A stretch of DNA of 64,000 nucleotides from Collinsella sp. AM18-10 (GTDB lineage: Bacteria; Actinomycetota; Coriobacteriia; Coriobacteriales; Coriobacteriaceae), in the NCBI RefSeq assembly GCF_003471585.1, contig NZ_QRJO01000002.1:156232-220231 (forward strand), in the 5' to 3' direction. Positions 51,070 through 62,622 of this stretch are shown in pieces; the stretch's first letter is position 1, and every line of letters starts with the position of its first letter. Under the pieces are notes generated by a model that saw nothing but the letters and a program-made list of their open reading frames with translations, did no database searches and was not told where the DNA came from. A program made the position numbers and the translations under genes.

Positions 51070-53949
51070 TTATTGAGCATCAAGTTGAGCCTGACGCTCC
51101 CGGTCACGCCTGAGCAACGGCGCCAAAAACTTGCCCGTATAACTCTGCGGACAGTCCGCAACCTGCTCCGGTGTGCCCGAAACCACGACGGTTCCGCCGC
51201 CGTTACCGCCCTCGGGGCCCATATCGATCAGGCGGTCGGCAACCTTGATGACATCAAGGTTGTGTTCAATCACCAGCACCGTGTTGCCCGCATCGACCAA
51301 GCGCTGCAGCACATCGAGCAGCTGGCGGACGTCCTCAAAATGAAGGCCGGTCGTCGGCTCATCCAAAATATAGAACGTCTTGCCCGTCTGGCGTCGATGA
51401 AGCTCCTTGGCGAGCTTCACACGCTGCGCCTCGCCGCCCGAGAGCGTCGTAGCGGGCTGGCCCAGGCTCACGTAGCCCAAGCCTACATCGTACAGCGTCT
51501 GGAGCTTGCGCTTAATCTGCGGGATATTCCCAAAGAAGGCCAGTGCCTCGGTGACGCTCATGTCGAGCACGTCCGAGATGGTCTTACCACGGTAGGTGAC
51601 CTCAAGCGTCTCGCGGTTATAGCGTTTGCCGCCGCAGACCTCACAGGGGACATAGATATCGGGAAGGAAGTGCATCTCGATCTTAATTTGTCCGTCGCCC
51701 TTGCACGCCTCACAGCGCCCGCCACTCACGTTGAAGGAGAAACGTCCCGGCGAGTAGCCGCGTGCCTTCGACTCCGGTGTGCTCGCAAACAGCGCGCGCA
51801 GATCATCCCACAGGCCAATGTACGTAGCGGGATTGGAACGCGGTGTACGGCCGATCGGCGACTGGTCAATGTCGATCACCTTATCGATGCACTCGATACC
51901 CTCGAGCTTTTTGTACGGACCCACAGGGCGCGTCGAACGGTGAATGGCATTCGTAAGGGCAGGTGCGATAGTGTCGGTAACCAGGGAGCTCTTACCCGAT
52001 CCCGACACGCCGGTAACGACCGTAAGCGTACCGAACTCAATCTTGGCGGTAACGTTTTTGAGGTTGTTGGCGCGGGCGCCCGTGATCTTAAGGCAGCCGC
52101 GACCGGGCTTGCGGCGTTCATCGGGAACCCGGATCATTCGTTTGCCGGTCAGATAAGCGCCCGTCATCGACTCGGGACACGCCATGATATCGGCAGGCGT
52201 TCCCGCCGCGACTACGTGTCCGCCGTTCACGCCCGCGCCGGGGCCCATGTCGATCACATAGTCGGCAGCACGAATCGTATCCTCATCATGCTCGACGACG
52301 ATGACGGTATTGCCGATATCGCGTAGGCGCTCAAGCGTCTTGATCAGGCGCTCGTTATCGCGCTGATGGAGGCCAATCGATGGCTCGTCCAAAATGTACA
52401 GCACACCCATGAGGCCGGCGCCGATCTGCGTTGCCAGGCGAATGCGCTGGGCCTCGCCTCCGGAAAGCGTCGCCGAGGCACGATCGAGGGTCAGATAGTC
52501 GAGTCCGACATCGACCAGAAAACGCAAGCGCTCCAGGATTTCCTTGACGATGCGCCCACCGATAAATTGTTGGCGCTCGGTAAGCTCCAAGCCCTCAAAA
52601 AACTCGAGCGACTCGCGGCACGATAGGCAGCAGACCTCGTAAATGGACTTACCGCCTACGGTAACGGCGAGCATCTCGGGGCGCAGACGAGCACCATGGC
52701 AACTCGAGCACGGCTCCTCGCGGATGTACTTCTCCAAGCGCGCCTTGGTGTTCTCATTCGTCGTCTCGGTATAGCGCTCGTACAGGATATTGCGCACGCC
52801 CGAAAACTTGGTGTCCCACTGGCTGCGGCGCCCATCGAGCTTTTGATAGTCGACCGAAATCTTCTGGTCGCCCATGCCGTCTAAAAACGCGCGACGCACC
52901 CGCGGAGGCAGATCCTCCCACGGCGTATCGACGCTCACCTTAAAGTGTTTGCAGACCGCAGCGAAAATCTGCGGATAGTAGTTAGAGTTGCCAAACAGGC
53001 TGCCAAAAACCCCGTCGGCGATCGACTTCGAGGGGTCTTCGATTAGGGCCTCGGCATCGACCGTCTTCTTAAAGCCCAGGCCATCGCACTCTGGGCACGC
53101 GCCATAGGGCGCGTTGAACGAGAAATCACGCGGCTGCAGGTCATCGATGGAGTGTCCATGCTCCGGGCACGCTAACGCCAGCGAATACTCCAGCAACTCG
53201 CCTTCGGTCCCCTCGGGAGCGTCGCGGTCGGGCAGCAAGTATACGTTCACATTGCCGTGCGCCAGCGCAGTCGCCTGTTCAACGGACTCGGCGATACGGC
53301 CCAGAGAGTTCTCACGGATCACGATGCGGTCGACCACGACCTCGATATCGTGCTTGAACTTCTTGTCCAGATCGATCTGATCGTCGAGCGAGCGCACTTC
53401 ACCGTCGACACGCACGCGGCTAAAGCCCTCGGCGCGAAGATCCTCAAACAGTTTGGTGTACTCGCCTTTTCGCCCGCGCACCACCGGTGCCAGCACAAAC
53501 GCGCGGCGGCCCTCCCCCGCCGTCAAGACCTTGTCGGCAACCTGGTCGGTCGTCTGGCGCTCAATGACACGGCCGCATTCGGGACAGTGCGGGGTGCCCA
53601 CACGGGCGAACAGCAGGCGCAGATAGTCATAAATCTCGGTTACGGTGCCAACCGTCGAGCGAGGGTTTTTAGACGTCGTCTTTTGGTCGATCGACACCGC
53701 CGGCGAAAGGCCGTCGATTGAATCCAAGTCGGGTTTGTCCATCTGTCCCAAGAACTGGCGCGCATAGCTCGAAAGACTCTCGACGTATCGACGCTGGCCC
53801 TCGGCATAGATAGTGTCAAATGCCAGCGAACTCTTGCCCGAGCCAGAAAGACCGGTAATGACCACGAGTTGGTCACGCGGAATGGAAACATCGATATCAC
53901 GGAGGTTGTGCTCACGGGCGCCGCGAATAACGATAGAGGAATCAGACAT
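51070..53949 (-). CDS. uvrA: Excinuclease ABC subunit A
   Basis: 959 aa damage-recognition ATPase. Two ABC modules: [12 protein letters not shown] at the N-terminus and [11 protein letters not shown] in the C-half, signatures [12 protein letters not shown] and [12 protein letters not shown], Walker [11 protein letters not shown] and [10 protein letters not shown]. Zinc fingers CPECG...CPEHG region, CSSCHG and [31 protein letters not shown] block are intact. The ATG at 53949 has AAGGAG upstream. Confidence 0.97.
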   Translation of the reverse strand: MSDSSIVIRGAREHNLRDIDVSIPRDQLVVITGLSGSGKSSLAFDTIYAEGQRRYVESLSSYARQFLGQMDKPDLDSIDGLSPAVSIDQKTTSKNPRSTVGTVTEIYDYLRLLFARVGTPHCPECGRVIERQTTDQVADKVLTAGEGRRAFVLAPVVRGRKGEYTKLFEDLRAEGFSRVRVDGEVRSLDDQIDLDKKFKHDIEVVVDRIVIRENSLGRIAESVEQATALAHGNVNVYLLPDRDAPEGTEGELLEYSLALACPEHGHSIDDLQPRDFSFNAPYGACPECDGLGFKKTVDAEALIEDPSKSIADGVFGSLFGNSNYYPQIFAAVCKHFKVSVDTPWEDLPPRVRRAFLDGMGDQKISVDYQKLDGRRSQWDTKFSGVRNILYERYTETTNENTKARLEKYIREEPCSSCHGARLRPEMLAVTVGGKSIYEVCCLSCRESLEFFEGLELTERQQFIGGRIVKEILERLRFLVDVGLDYLTLDRASATLSGGEAQRIRLATQIGAGLMGVLYILDEPSIGLHQRDNERLIKTLERLRDIGNTVIVVEHDEDTIRAADYVIDMGPGAGVNGGHVVAAGTPADIMACPESMTGAYLTGKRMIRVPDERRKPGRGCLKITGARANNLKNVTAKIEFGTLTVVTGVSGSGKSSLVTDTIAPALTNAIHRSTRPVGPYKKLEGIECIDKVIDIDQSPIGRTPRSNPATYIGLWDDLRALFASTPESKARGYSPGRFSFNVSGGRCEACKGDGQIKIEMHFLPDIYVPCEVCGGKRYNRETLEVTYRGKTISDVLDMSVTEALAFFGNIPQIKRKLQTLYDVGLGYVSLGQPATTLSGGEAQRVKLAKELHRRQTGKTFYILDEPTTGLHFEDVRQLLDVLQRLVDAGNTVLVIEHNLDVIKVADRLIDMGPEGGNGGGTVVVSGTPEQVADCPQSYTGKFLAPLLRRDRERQAQLDAQ

Positions 53950-54142
53950 GGAAGCTCCTTGCCTCCTATTGCATCGAATCATACTGCCGATGAGTTTAGC
54001 GCACTCGACGCGCACAGATGTTCGTAATACAAGATTCGCAGACCTTTAGCTTTGCGTATCGGGCGCTTTGTTTCTCGAAATGCCGTGGAAAGGTTACAGT
54101 AATCTAATACTGAACTTAATTTGCTGTACCAGAGGAACGTCC

Positions 54143-56296
54143 ATGACCGAAGATATCCCCCTTGAAATCACTTCGAGCGACATGGCCAATCTGCCCATAT
54201 TCATCGCCGTCCTTATCGTGGCCGCCGTCGTCGTGCGCGTGTATTTTTCAATCAAACGCAACGAAAAGCCACCCATTGCCCGCGTCTTTTGGTGCGCGAC
54301 GCTCCTCATCCCGCTCGGCGTGGTAGCTGCATGGATTACGAATCAATCGCTCGTAAATGAGGGCAGCTCCCTATGGGTCCTTTCTTATTCGGCGCTCGGT
54401 GCTGCCGCCGTCATGCTTCTTGTCGAGCCCTTGGTTTCGGGACTTATCGACCAAACCGACCTTGCGACGGGAACGGTTGCCTGTATTTGCCGTGACATCC
54501 TTGTCATCGCCGCTGTTTCAGCGCTCTCGTTCGTTTCACTCGAAATTGCCTGCAACGAAACGTTCTATCGCATTCCCGCCAACTCATTCGGGTTTTCCGT
54601 CGGGCTGCTCGCGACGGTTCTGCTCTCCCTTTATTTGCTGGGACAGCGTCATGGAGGCGTCATGGCTCTCGTGCCCGTCGTCTGTTGCGTCCTTGGCATT
54701 GCCGAGCACTTCGTCATAACGTTTAAAGGCGAAGCCATCCTGCCAAGCGATATCTTGGCCCTTGGCACCGCAATGGAAGTGAGCAAGGGATACGAGTTTA
54801 CCTTTACCGCCGGAATCGTAACCTCTCTCGCCCTGCTGGAGATTTCCCTGGGGCTTCTTTCGCTCATCCGACCGCGAAAGCTCCGTACGCCCACCCATGT
54901 CTTCCCCGCTATCGCCGCTAACCTCTGTGCTTTTCTGCTAGTGACCGTTGTGGGGCTCTCAGGCTTTTCCAACATCGACTTGGAGCAGGCGCTGGATTTT
55001 GGATTTGACCGTTGGCAGCCCATCACCACGTATGCGTCTCAGGGTTTTATCACTTCGTTCACCGAAATGGTCAACGAGTTGCCCATTGAGAAGCCCGAAG
55101 ACTATACGCCCGATGAGGCGCAGAGCATCGAGCAGGAGCTCGCCGCCGTCTACGACAGCACATATGGCTCGAGCGAACAGCGCGCGGCGGCCGTTGCCCA
55201 GTTCAATGAAATCAAGCCGACGATTGTTGCCGTCATGAACGAGAGTTTTAGCGACCTTTCGTGCTTTGAGCAGCTCCAGGCGGCCGGGTACTCCGGCCCC
55301 GCATTCTACAACTCGCTTCCCGACACACTTGTTCGCGGCACCATGCTCGCTTCGGTCGCCGGTGGCGGAACGGCGAACTCCGAATTCGAATTTTTGACCG
55401 GAGCGACAACGGCCTTTGTCGGATTAGGCAAGATCCCCTATCAGCTGTATCAGATGAATGGCGTAAACAGCCTGGCAAAGGACCTTAAAGAGCTTGGGTA
55501 TACCACTACCGCTATGCACCCGCAAAACCCCGTCAACTACCATCGAGATAAAATCTATCAGCAGCTGGGCTTTGGAGACTTTCTTTCAATCGGCGATTTC
55601 GAAGGTGCGCCCTATTACCATGCCGGCGTATGCGACTACGCCACCTACGACAAGATACTCGACCTGCTTAGAACCGACGAAGCGCCGCAGTTCATCTTTG
55701 ACGTCACGATGCAAAATCACGGCGGCTACGACTATGGCACCGTTCCCGCCGAAGAGCTGACAAACTATTGGGTCGAGGGAGCCAGCGAAGGCGCCAACAG
55801 CGCGCTCAACACCTATCTCACCTGCATCAACGCATCCGACCGGGACCTCGAGTACTTTATCAACGAGCTCCGCAACATCGGCAGACCGGTTGTTCTTGTC
55901 TTTTTTGGCGACCATCAGCCGAGCGCCGCAACGACTCTCAACGACGAGCTGTACCCTCAGGAAGATACGGCAAGCCACGCTTTCCGTATCTATCAGTCGA
56001 CATATCTCGTCTGGGCTAACTATGAGATCGCCGGCAATACCGAGCTCAACGTCTACGACACCGTCGGGGCAAACGAGATTGCAGCCATTACCCTTAATAA
56101 GATCGGCGCCCCGCTCACCAATTACCAAAAGGCCCTGCTTGCGACAAGGTCAGATGTGCCCACCATCAATGTCGCCGGCTATCTCGGTGCCGACGGGCTG
56201 CGCTACGACTTGGAATCGGAAGACAGCCCCTACGCCTCGACGATCGACAAGCTGCAGCGCATGCAATACCTCGAGTTCGCCAGCAAAGTTCAGTAA
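54143..56296 (+). CDS. LTA synthase-family sulfatase-fold phosphoglycerol transferase
   Basis: 717 aa. Five or more membrane helices occupy residues about 12-300, then an extracellular alkaline-phosphatase-fold domain. Metal and catalytic motifs: VAVMNESFSD (metal Glu), GGGTANSEFEFLTG (Thr nucleophile position), FDVTMQNHGGYDY and VFFGDHQPS (metal Asp/His). It probably polymerises or decorates glycerol-phosphate polymers of the envelope; the exact polymer is unknown in this lineage. ATG 54143 has AGAGGA upstream and precedes the first helix. Confidence 0.88.
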   Translation: MTEDIPLEITSSDMANLPIFIAVLIVAAVVVRVYFSIKRNEKPPIARVFWCATLLIPLGVVAAWITNQSLVNEGSSLWVLSYSALGAAAVMLLVEPLVSGLIDQTDLATGTVACICRDILVIAAVSALSFVSLEIACNETFYRIPANSFGFSVGLLATVLLSLYLLGQRHGGVMALVPVVCCVLGIAEHFVITFKGEAILPSDILALGTAMEVSKGYEFTFTAGIVTSLALLEISLGLLSLIRPRKLRTPTHVFPAIAANLCAFLLVTVVGLSGFSNIDLEQALDFGFDRWQPITTYASQGFITSFTEMVNELPIEKPEDYTPDEAQSIEQELAAVYDSTYGSSEQRAAAVAQFNEIKPTIVAVMNESFSDLSCFEQLQAAGYSGPAFYNSLPDTLVRGTMLASVAGGGTANSEFEFLTGATTAFVGLGKIPYQLYQMNGVNSLAKDLKELGYTTTAMHPQNPVNYHRDKIYQQLGFGDFLSIGDFEGAPYYHAGVCDYATYDKILDLLRTDEAPQFIFDVTMQNHGGYDYGTVPAEELTNYWVEGASEGANSALNTYLTCINASDRDLEYFINELRNIGRPVVLVFFGDHQPSAATTLNDELYPQEDTASHAFRIYQSTYLVWANYEIAGNTELNVYDTVGANEIAAITLNKIGAPLTNYQKALLATRSDVPTINVAGYLGADGLRYDLESEDSPYASTIDKLQRMQYLEFASKVQ

Positions 56297-56356
56297 GCCC
56301 GCCCATTCGCTTGGGCCCATCGTATTGCAAGCACGCTCGGCCCAAACGCATCGCAA

Positions 56357-56386
56357 ATGACTCCCGCTCGTAAACGAGGGTACAAT
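56357..56386 (+). promoter_or_regulatory. Candidate promoter of mrp
   Basis: -35 ATGACT (56357-56362), 18-base spacer, -10 TACAAT (56381-56386), 56 bases before the mrp start. Confidence 0.5.
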
Positions 56387-56441
56387 GACGCTCGTGTCAC
56401 ATCGCGGGGCCCCGGCCCCAGCATATACAAAGGAGTCATAC

Positions 56442-57272
56442 ATGGGTTGCGAACATGCACAGGCCGCCGGCGGACAAACGTCGCCGTCGCAATTTGAGGA
56501 GAACACGCTGTCCGAGGTCAAGCGCGTCATCGCCGTGCTTTCCGGCAAGGGCGGTGTCGGCAAGTCATTTGTCACCGGTGCCATCGCCACCGAGCTTGCC
56601 CGTCACGGCCACAAGGTCGGCGTCCTCGATGCCGACATCACCGGTCCCTCTATCCCCAAGATGTTCGGTATGAGTGGACGCCACGTCCATGCCCTTGGCA
56701 ACCTTATGCTGCCCGAAATCTCCGAGCACGGCGTCAAGGTCATGAGCTCCAACCTGCTGCTCCAAAACGAGACCGACCCCGTCCTTTGGCGCGGTCCGGT
56801 CATCGCAGGCGCCATTAGGCAGTTCTGGAGCGAGACCTCGTGGGGCCCCATCGACTACCTGCTGGTCGACATGCCTCCGGGAACAGGCGACGTCGCGCTC
56901 ACCGTCTTCCAGTCGCTGCCCGTCGACGGCATCGTCATCGTCACGAGCCCGCAGGATCTGGTCTCGATGATCGTCGCCAAGGCGGTCAACATGGCCGAGA
57001 AGATGAACGTCCCCATTCTGGGCATTGTCGAGAACATGAGCTATATTGAGTGCCCCGACTGCGGCAAGAAGATCGAGGTCTTCGGCAAGAGCAAGCTCCC
57101 CGAAGTCGCCGAGACCTATCATCTCGACGTCCTTGGTCAGTTGCCCATCGATCCCGCGCTCGCCGAGGCCTGCGATAAGGGCGAGGTCGAGACCGCGCTG
57201 CCCGATGGCATGTTGCCCAAGGCAGTCTCTGCCGTCGAGGCCATTGCCCCGCACGAGACCGACGAGGCCTAA
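56442..57272 (+). CDS. mrp: Mrp/NBP35-family iron-sulfur cluster carrier ATPase
   Basis: 276 aa. Deviant Walker A GKGGVGKS (about residues 35-42), DADITGPSIPKMFG, LVDMPPGTGDVAL, and the cluster-binding CPDC at about 203-206. It carries and hands over Fe-S clusters in the cytoplasm. The start at 56442 has AAAGGAG upstream; a Cys at residue 3 lies near the N-terminus. A flavoprotein gene begins directly after its stop. Confidence 0.93.
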   Translation: MGCEHAQAAGGQTSPSQFEENTLSEVKRVIAVLSGKGGVGKSFVTGAIATELARHGHKVGVLDADITGPSIPKMFGMSGRHVHALGNLMLPEISEHGVKVMSSNLLLQNETDPVLWRGPVIAGAIRQFWSETSWGPIDYLLVDMPPGTGDVALTVFQSLPVDGIVIVTSPQDLVSMIVAKAVNMAEKMNVPILGIVENMSYIECPDCGKKIEVFGKSKLPEVAETYHLDVLGQLPIDPALAEACDKGEVETALPDGMLPKAVSAVEAIAPHETDEA

Positions 57273-58544
57273 GTGAACACAAGCGCCTTCTATGACGTCC
57301 TGGTAATCGGCGGTGGGGCTTCAGGCCTCGCCGCTGCTATTACGGCCGCACGCGTTGGCAAAAGCGTCTGCATCGTTGAGCGCGATGTCGCCTGTGGCCT
57401 TAAGCTCCTTGCGACCGGTAACGGCCGCTGCAACCTCTCCAACGAATCGATTGATCCTCAGCGGTATAACCACCCCGCATTCGTCGAATCCGTCATGGGC
57501 CCCCAGCCCGAACAAGAGCTTATGGGTTTCTTCTCCTCGCTGGGCATCATGACAACCTCCGAGGAAGGCCGGCTGTACCCGCGCTCCCTTCGCGCAGAAT
57601 CGGTGCGCGACGTGCTTCTCAACGTTTGCGACCGCCTAGGTATCACCTTAATCTGCGGAGCCAACGTTGCCTCGGCGCACAAAGCTTCCGAAGGCTGGAC
57701 ACTCCAAATAGACCGTCCAGCGCGGGCACTCAAGGCAAAAAAGCACGACGACCGAAAATCGGAGCTCCGCTCGCTTCGGAAAGCGCTCGTCGATGTCCCT
57801 CGCAAGAACGAGGCCCTGGAGGCACATGCCGTAATTATCGCCACGGGTGGCAACCCCACCGGTATCGCCGATACGTTTCGCCTCCCCCTCACTTCGCTGC
57901 GCCCCATCCTCTGCCCCGTATCGGCAACGGTCGTCGGCGATCGGGCGGCACTCAAGACGTTGGATGGCCTGCGCGTCCGCGCCCGCTTGACGCTCGCCCG
58001 CAATCATAATGAGCTCTGGCACGAAGACGGTGAAGTCCTGTTTCGAGCCTTCGGCATCTCGGGCGTCGCCGTCTTCAACCTCTCCCGTCGTATCCAGCGC
58101 GGCGATACGATCCTGCTCGACGTTTTCCCCGACCTCTCCAAAGACGAGCTGCTCGATATGCTCAACCGGCGCGTTGAGCTGCTCGGCGGCTTTTCGCCCC
58201 GCGATCCCCGTTGGCTCGACGGCATGCTCGCCCCGCAACTCTCCCGCGTCGTCTGCACGGCGTTCGAGCAGTGCCATCCAGGCTCCAACGATGTCATCCA
58301 CCTGGTCTCAATCCTCAAGCACTTTAAACTGTCCGTCGAAGGGACGGCAGAGGAGCGCTCGGCACAGGTCACGCGTGGCGGCATATCTATCGAATGCGTC
58401 TCGACACCCAATCTTTACGTGAGCAGCGCCACTGGCGCCCCGCTTTACGCCTGCGGAGAAGCGCTCGACATCGACGCCGACTGCGGCGGCTTCAACCTTG
58501 CATGGGCCTGGATCTCGGGTATTCGCGCTGCAAGCAGCCTGTAG
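57273..58544 (+). CDS. HI0933/BaiN-family flavoprotein
   Basis: 423 aa FAD-binding oxidoreductase. Dinucleotide motif VIGGGASGLAAAITAA at residues 11-26, followed by CGLKLLATGNGRCNLSN, the HI0933 hallmark, and a C-terminal GEALDIDADCGGFNLAWAWISG returning to the FAD. BaiN in gut clostridia reduces bile-acid intermediates, but most family members have no known substrate, so none is assigned. The start is GTG directly after the mrp stop codon. Confidence 0.88.
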   Translation: MNTSAFYDVLVIGGGASGLAAAITAARVGKSVCIVERDVACGLKLLATGNGRCNLSNESIDPQRYNHPAFVESVMGPQPEQELMGFFSSLGIMTTSEEGRLYPRSLRAESVRDVLLNVCDRLGITLICGANVASAHKASEGWTLQIDRPARALKAKKHDDRKSELRSLRKALVDVPRKNEALEAHAVIIATGGNPTGIADTFRLPLTSLRPILCPVSATVVGDRAALKTLDGLRVRARLTLARNHNELWHEDGEVLFRAFGISGVAVFNLSRRIQRGDTILLDVFPDLSKDELLDMLNRRVELLGGFSPRDPRWLDGMLAPQLSRVVCTAFEQCHPGSNDVIHLVSILKHFKLSVEGTAEERSAQVTRGGISIECVSTPNLYVSSATGAPLYACGEALDIDADCGGFNLAWAWISGIRAASSL

Positions 58545-58574
58545 CCGCACAGTCTATAATCAAAAACGCATTCG

Positions 58575-58606
58575 GGCCGTCTGGGATACCGGACGGCCTC
58601 TTTCTT
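58575..58606 (+). terminator. Terminator between the two flavoprotein genes
   Basis: GGCCGTC/GACGGCC (58575-58581, 58592-58598) followed by TCTTTCTT. Confidence 0.75.
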
Positions 58607-58624
58607 GCCTCTAAGGAGACCTCG

Positions 58625-60265
58625 ATGATCGAAATCACCCAAGTCAACGCATCGCTCGATGAAGCCGGCGATGAGAATGCCTGTCTCATTGTTGGCAAGC
58701 GAGTCGCCAAGCGCGTCCTACGTTGCAAGGACTCCGAGATCAAGTCCATCGAGCTCCACCGCAAGTCAATCGACGCTCGCAAAAAACGAGACGTCCATTT
58801 TATCCTGAGCTTTCGTGTTGAGCTGACTAGTCCCCACCTCGAGCGAGAAGCGGTCGACAGCGTTGCCGAGCGTGACCGCTCGCGCGTACGCGCGATAGAA
58901 GACGATGAGCCTTCATTCCCCTCCCCCGCCTCCGACGCGCCTCAAGAACGCCCTGTCGTTGTCGGCGCCGGATGCGCCGGCCTTTTCGCTGCGCTTACGC
59001 TCGCCGAAGCAGGTCTTAAGCCCTTGCTCATCGAGCGCGGCGACCCGGCATTTCGCCGCTCGCAGGCGATCGACCTCTTTCTAAAGGAGCGCATCCTCGA
59101 CCCCGAGAGCAATATCCAGTTTGGCCTGGGCGGCGCGGGAACCTTCTCGGACGGCAAACTCAATACGGGAACCAAAAATCCCGCCCATCGCCTTATCCTC
59201 GAAACCTTCGTCGAGGCGGGCGCGCCCCGCGATATTCTGTGGGATGCCAAGCCGCACATTGGCTCCGACATCCTTCCCACGGTCGTCACCGCTATATCCC
59301 AGCGCATCGAGCAGCTCGGAGGTGTCGTCCGCTATCGAACGAAGCTCGTCGACATTCGCATCGACGCGTCTGGCGCCATCACCGGTATTGATGTCCAATC
59401 GTCCCAAGACGCCGCTTGCGAGCCAATCGAGACAAAGCACCTCATCCTCGCCTGCGGGCATTCTGCTCGCGATATTTTTGAGCTCCTTAAGGGCCACAAC
59501 GTGGCCCTCGCACAAAAGACCTTTGCCATGGGCGTTCGCATCGAGCATCCGCAGCGCGACATCGACCGAGTCCAATACGGAGCCTCGGCGGGACATCCTG
59601 CCCTCGGAGCAGCCCCTTACAAGCTCGTCGCCCATCTTCCCAACGGCCGCAGCGTGTTCTCGTTTTGCATGTGCCCCGGCGGGCAGGTTGTCGCCGCCTC
59701 TTCCGAGCAGGGCCACCTGTGCGTCAACGGCGCCAGTCTCAATGCCCGCGACGGACGCAATGCAAATGCCGCCCTACTCGTTAACGTCACGCCTGAGGAC
59801 CTTCCTAACGATGACCCACTCGCCGGCGTCGAGCTCCAGCGTGCCTGCGAGGCGGCCGCCTATCGCCTGGGCGGTTCCAACTGGAACGCACCGGCACAAC
59901 TCGTCGGAGATTTCCTCGCAGGACGCGCCAGCAAGGCGCCCGGAAAGGTAAAGCCCACCTATCCGCTCGGTGTGACCTGGACGGCAATTGACGAAGCCCT
60001 GCCGCAGCATATCGTCGAGTCGCTCCGCCTGGGACTTCCCCTACTCGGAAAAAAGCTACGCGGCTACGACCGCCCCGATGCCATTCTTACCGGCGTGGAG
60101 ACTCGTTCGAGCTCACCGGTCACTGTCACCCGAGACCGAACGTGCCATGCCGTGTCGACCCCGGGCCTCTACCCTTGTGGTGAGGGAGCTGGATATGCCG
60201 GCGGCATCATGAGCGCAGCCACCGACGGCATCCGTTGTGCCGAAGCCCTGATCGCAGACCTCTAA
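58625..60265 (+). CDS. FAD-dependent dehydrogenase of the COG2509 type
   Basis: 546 aa. An N-terminal domain of about 100 residues (KRVLRCKDSEIKSIELHRKSIDARKK...) precedes the FAD motif VVGAGCAGLFAALTLAEAG. FGLGGAGTFSDGKLNTG and the C-terminal PCGEGAGYAGGIMSAATDGIR are family blocks. The reaction is unknown. AAGGAG lies nine bases before ATG 58625. Confidence 0.88.
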   Translation: MIEITQVNASLDEAGDENACLIVGKRVAKRVLRCKDSEIKSIELHRKSIDARKKRDVHFILSFRVELTSPHLEREAVDSVAERDRSRVRAIEDDEPSFPSPASDAPQERPVVVGAGCAGLFAALTLAEAGLKPLLIERGDPAFRRSQAIDLFLKERILDPESNIQFGLGGAGTFSDGKLNTGTKNPAHRLILETFVEAGAPRDILWDAKPHIGSDILPTVVTAISQRIEQLGGVVRYRTKLVDIRIDASGAITGIDVQSSQDAACEPIETKHLILACGHSARDIFELLKGHNVALAQKTFAMGVRIEHPQRDIDRVQYGASAGHPALGAAPYKLVAHLPNGRSVFSFCMCPGGQVVAASSEQGHLCVNGASLNARDGRNANAALLVNVTPEDLPNDDPLAGVELQRACEAAAYRLGGSNWNAPAQLVGDFLAGRASKAPGKVKPTYPLGVTWTAIDEALPQHIVESLRLGLPLLGKKLRGYDRPDAILTGVETRSSSPVTVTRDRTCHAVSTPGLYPCGEGAGYAGGIMSAATDGIRCAEALIADL

Positions 60266-60292
60266 CGCACGAATTCCAGCGCGCAAAAGACA

Positions 60293-60326
60293 CAGGCCCC
60301 AAGCTCCACAGGGAACTCGGGGCCTG
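60293..60326. terminator. Bidirectional terminator between convergent genes
   Basis: CAGGCCCC/GGGGCCTG (8 bp, 60293-60300 and 60319-60326) between the flavoprotein and uvrB 3' ends. Confidence 0.75.
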
Positions 60327-60330
60327 TTCA

Positions 60331-62571
60331 CTATTTCTTAAACCGTGCACCCTGGCGTTTTCTGCCCGATGCGAACGTGGAACCCTTGCGGGCCTGCGAA
60401 CGTAAGCGCTCGATCGTCTCGTCCTCAGACGCACCCTCGAGCATCGCCCGAATCTGAACGACGGCATCGCGCAGGCGCGCCGCCTCCTCAAAGTCCATGG
60501 CGGCAGAAGCGTTACGCATATCCTCTTCCATGGTTTCGACGATCCGCACAAGCTCGTCATGCGGCAGTTCTTCCAACTGCTCCGCAAGTGTCTGCTCGGG
60601 CGCCACCGTTTCCGGCACGCCACCCTCGCCCGACTCATCGGGCGTATAGAATGCGCCATGTCCAAGAGAGCCGCCCTTCGAGCGCCCCTTGGAACCCACG
60701 GTTTTTTCGGCCTCGGCAATAAAACTTGAGATGTCGTTGATGGCCTTGCGCACCGTCTTGGGCACAATGCCATGCTCTTCGTTATATGCCATCTGAATCT
60801 CACGACGGCGCTGCGTCTCCTCGATGGCCTCTTTCATCGAATCGGTCACAACGTCCGCATACATGATGACTTCGCCATCGGCGTTACGGGCCGCGCGGCC
60901 AATCGTCTGAATCAGCGAACGGCGGTTGCGCAAGAAGCCTTCCTTATCGGCATCGAGAATTGCCACCAGTGAGACCTCGGGAAGGTCTAGGCCCTCGCGA
61001 AGCAGGTTGATGCCAACGAGAACATCGATCTTGCCCTCGCGCAGCGTTCGCAGGATCTCGACACGGTCCATCGTCGCTGTATCGGAGTGCATGTAATTGA
61101 CCTTAATGCCGGCATCAAGCAGATGGTCGGTCAGGTCCTCGGCCATGCGCTTGGTGAGCGTGGTCACCAGCACGCGCTCCTTACGGGCAACGCGCTCGCG
61201 AATCTCGTCCTCAAGATCGTCAATCTGCCCACGAACCGGACGCACATCGATCTTGGGGTCGAGCAGACCGGTTGGACGAATAATCTGCTCAACGTCGTTT
61301 TGGCTCACCCGCAGCTCGTAGTCGCCCGGTGTGGCCGAAACATAGATAAACTGGGGTATCCTTGCCTCAAACTCATCGAAACGAAGCGGGCGGTTATCGA
61401 GTGCCGAAGGAAGGCGAAAACCATGCTCCACCAGCGTCACCTTACGCGAGCGGTCACCTTCGTGCATGCCGCGAATCTGCGGCACCGTCACATGGCTCTC
61501 ATCGATGATGCAGAGCATGTCCTTAGGGAAGTAATCGATCAGGGTAAACGGCGGCTCGCCCGGTTTTCGACCGTCCAGATGACGCGAGTAGTTCTCGATA
61601 CCGTTACAAAAACCCATGGTCTCGAGCATCTCGAGATCATAGTCGGTGCGCTGCTGCAGACGCTGTGCCTCGAGCAACTTGTCGGTCGCCTTGAGCTCGG
61701 CCACACGCTTCTCGCACTCTTCACTGATTGATTTCAGAGCCGCCTTGACCTTCGGCTTCTCGGTCACGTAGTGCGATGCCGGCCATACGGGGATGGCCTC
61801 GTACTCACGAAGCATCTCACCGGTAACCTCATCGATCTCGGCAATAAGCTCAACCTCGTCGCCAAAGAACTCAAACCGCAACGGATGCTCGGCATAAGGC
61901 GGATACACGTCGACAACATCGCCGCGCACGCGGAACGTGCCGCGTGCCAGGTCATAGTCATTGCGATCATATTGAATGTCGATAAGTGCATGGATAAAGT
62001 CATCGCGCTCGAGCGGCACTTTCTTGTCGACATTCGGCGCCAGCCCCGCATAGTCCTCGGGAGAGCCGATACCGTAGATACAGGACACCGAAGCAACGAC
62101 GATTACATCGCGTCGAGAGAGCAGCGATGCGGTCGCCTGATGTCGCAGCATCTCGACCTCTTCGTTAATCGAGGAGTCTTTCTCGATATATGTATCGCTT
62201 TGCGGCACATACGCCTCGGGCTGATAGTAGTCGTAGTACGAGACAAAGTAGACCACAGCGTTGTTGGGAAAGAACTCTTTGAGCTCGCTCGCAAGCTGAG
62301 CGGCGAGCGTTTTATTGGGAGCCATGACCAGCGTCGGCTTCCCCAGGGCCTCAATAGTCTTAGCCATCGTGAAGGTCTTGCCCGAACCAGTCACGCCCAG
62401 CAAAACCTGATAGCGATCTCCGTCCCTCACACCCTGCACAAGCGACTCAATGGCCTTAGGCTGAGAACCTGCAGGCTCATAGGGAGAAACGACTTCAAAC
62501 GGCACCTCAGCGCCCTCAACGCCAAAGCGCTTAAGTTCACCACCAACGCGTTCTACTTCAAATTCCGCCAT
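60331..62571 (-). CDS. uvrB: Excinuclease ABC subunit B
   Basis: 746 aa helicase-like damage verifier. Walker [11 protein letters not shown], the beta-hairpin [12 protein letters not shown], motif II DESH, motif [11 protein letters not shown], and the C-terminal UVR domain ([21 protein letters not shown]) that meets UvrC. A further basic tail of about 30 residues follows. AGGAG precedes ATG 62571. With uvrA and uvrC this completes the excinuclease within 16 kb. Confidence 0.97.
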   Translation of the reverse strand: MAEFEVERVGGELKRFGVEGAEVPFEVVSPYEPAGSQPKAIESLVQGVRDGDRYQVLLGVTGSGKTFTMAKTIEALGKPTLVMAPNKTLAAQLASELKEFFPNNAVVYFVSYYDYYQPEAYVPQSDTYIEKDSSINEEVEMLRHQATASLLSRRDVIVVASVSCIYGIGSPEDYAGLAPNVDKKVPLERDDFIHALIDIQYDRNDYDLARGTFRVRGDVVDVYPPYAEHPLRFEFFGDEVELIAEIDEVTGEMLREYEAIPVWPASHYVTEKPKVKAALKSISEECEKRVAELKATDKLLEAQRLQQRTDYDLEMLETMGFCNGIENYSRHLDGRKPGEPPFTLIDYFPKDMLCIIDESHVTVPQIRGMHEGDRSRKVTLVEHGFRLPSALDNRPLRFDEFEARIPQFIYVSATPGDYELRVSQNDVEQIIRPTGLLDPKIDVRPVRGQIDDLEDEIRERVARKERVLVTTLTKRMAEDLTDHLLDAGIKVNYMHSDTATMDRVEILRTLREGKIDVLVGINLLREGLDLPEVSLVAILDADKEGFLRNRRSLIQTIGRAARNADGEVIMYADVVTDSMKEAIEETQRRREIQMAYNEEHGIVPKTVRKAINDISSFIAEAEKTVGSKGRSKGGSLGHGAFYTPDESGEGGVPETVAPEQTLAEQLEELPHDELVRIVETMEEDMRNASAAMDFEEAARLRDAVVQIRAMLEGASEDETIERLRSQARKGSTFASGRKRQGARFKK

Positions 62572-62622
62572 GGATACTCCTAACTCATACATCTGCAGTA
62601 TACGCAGGAGGTGGGCTTAGTC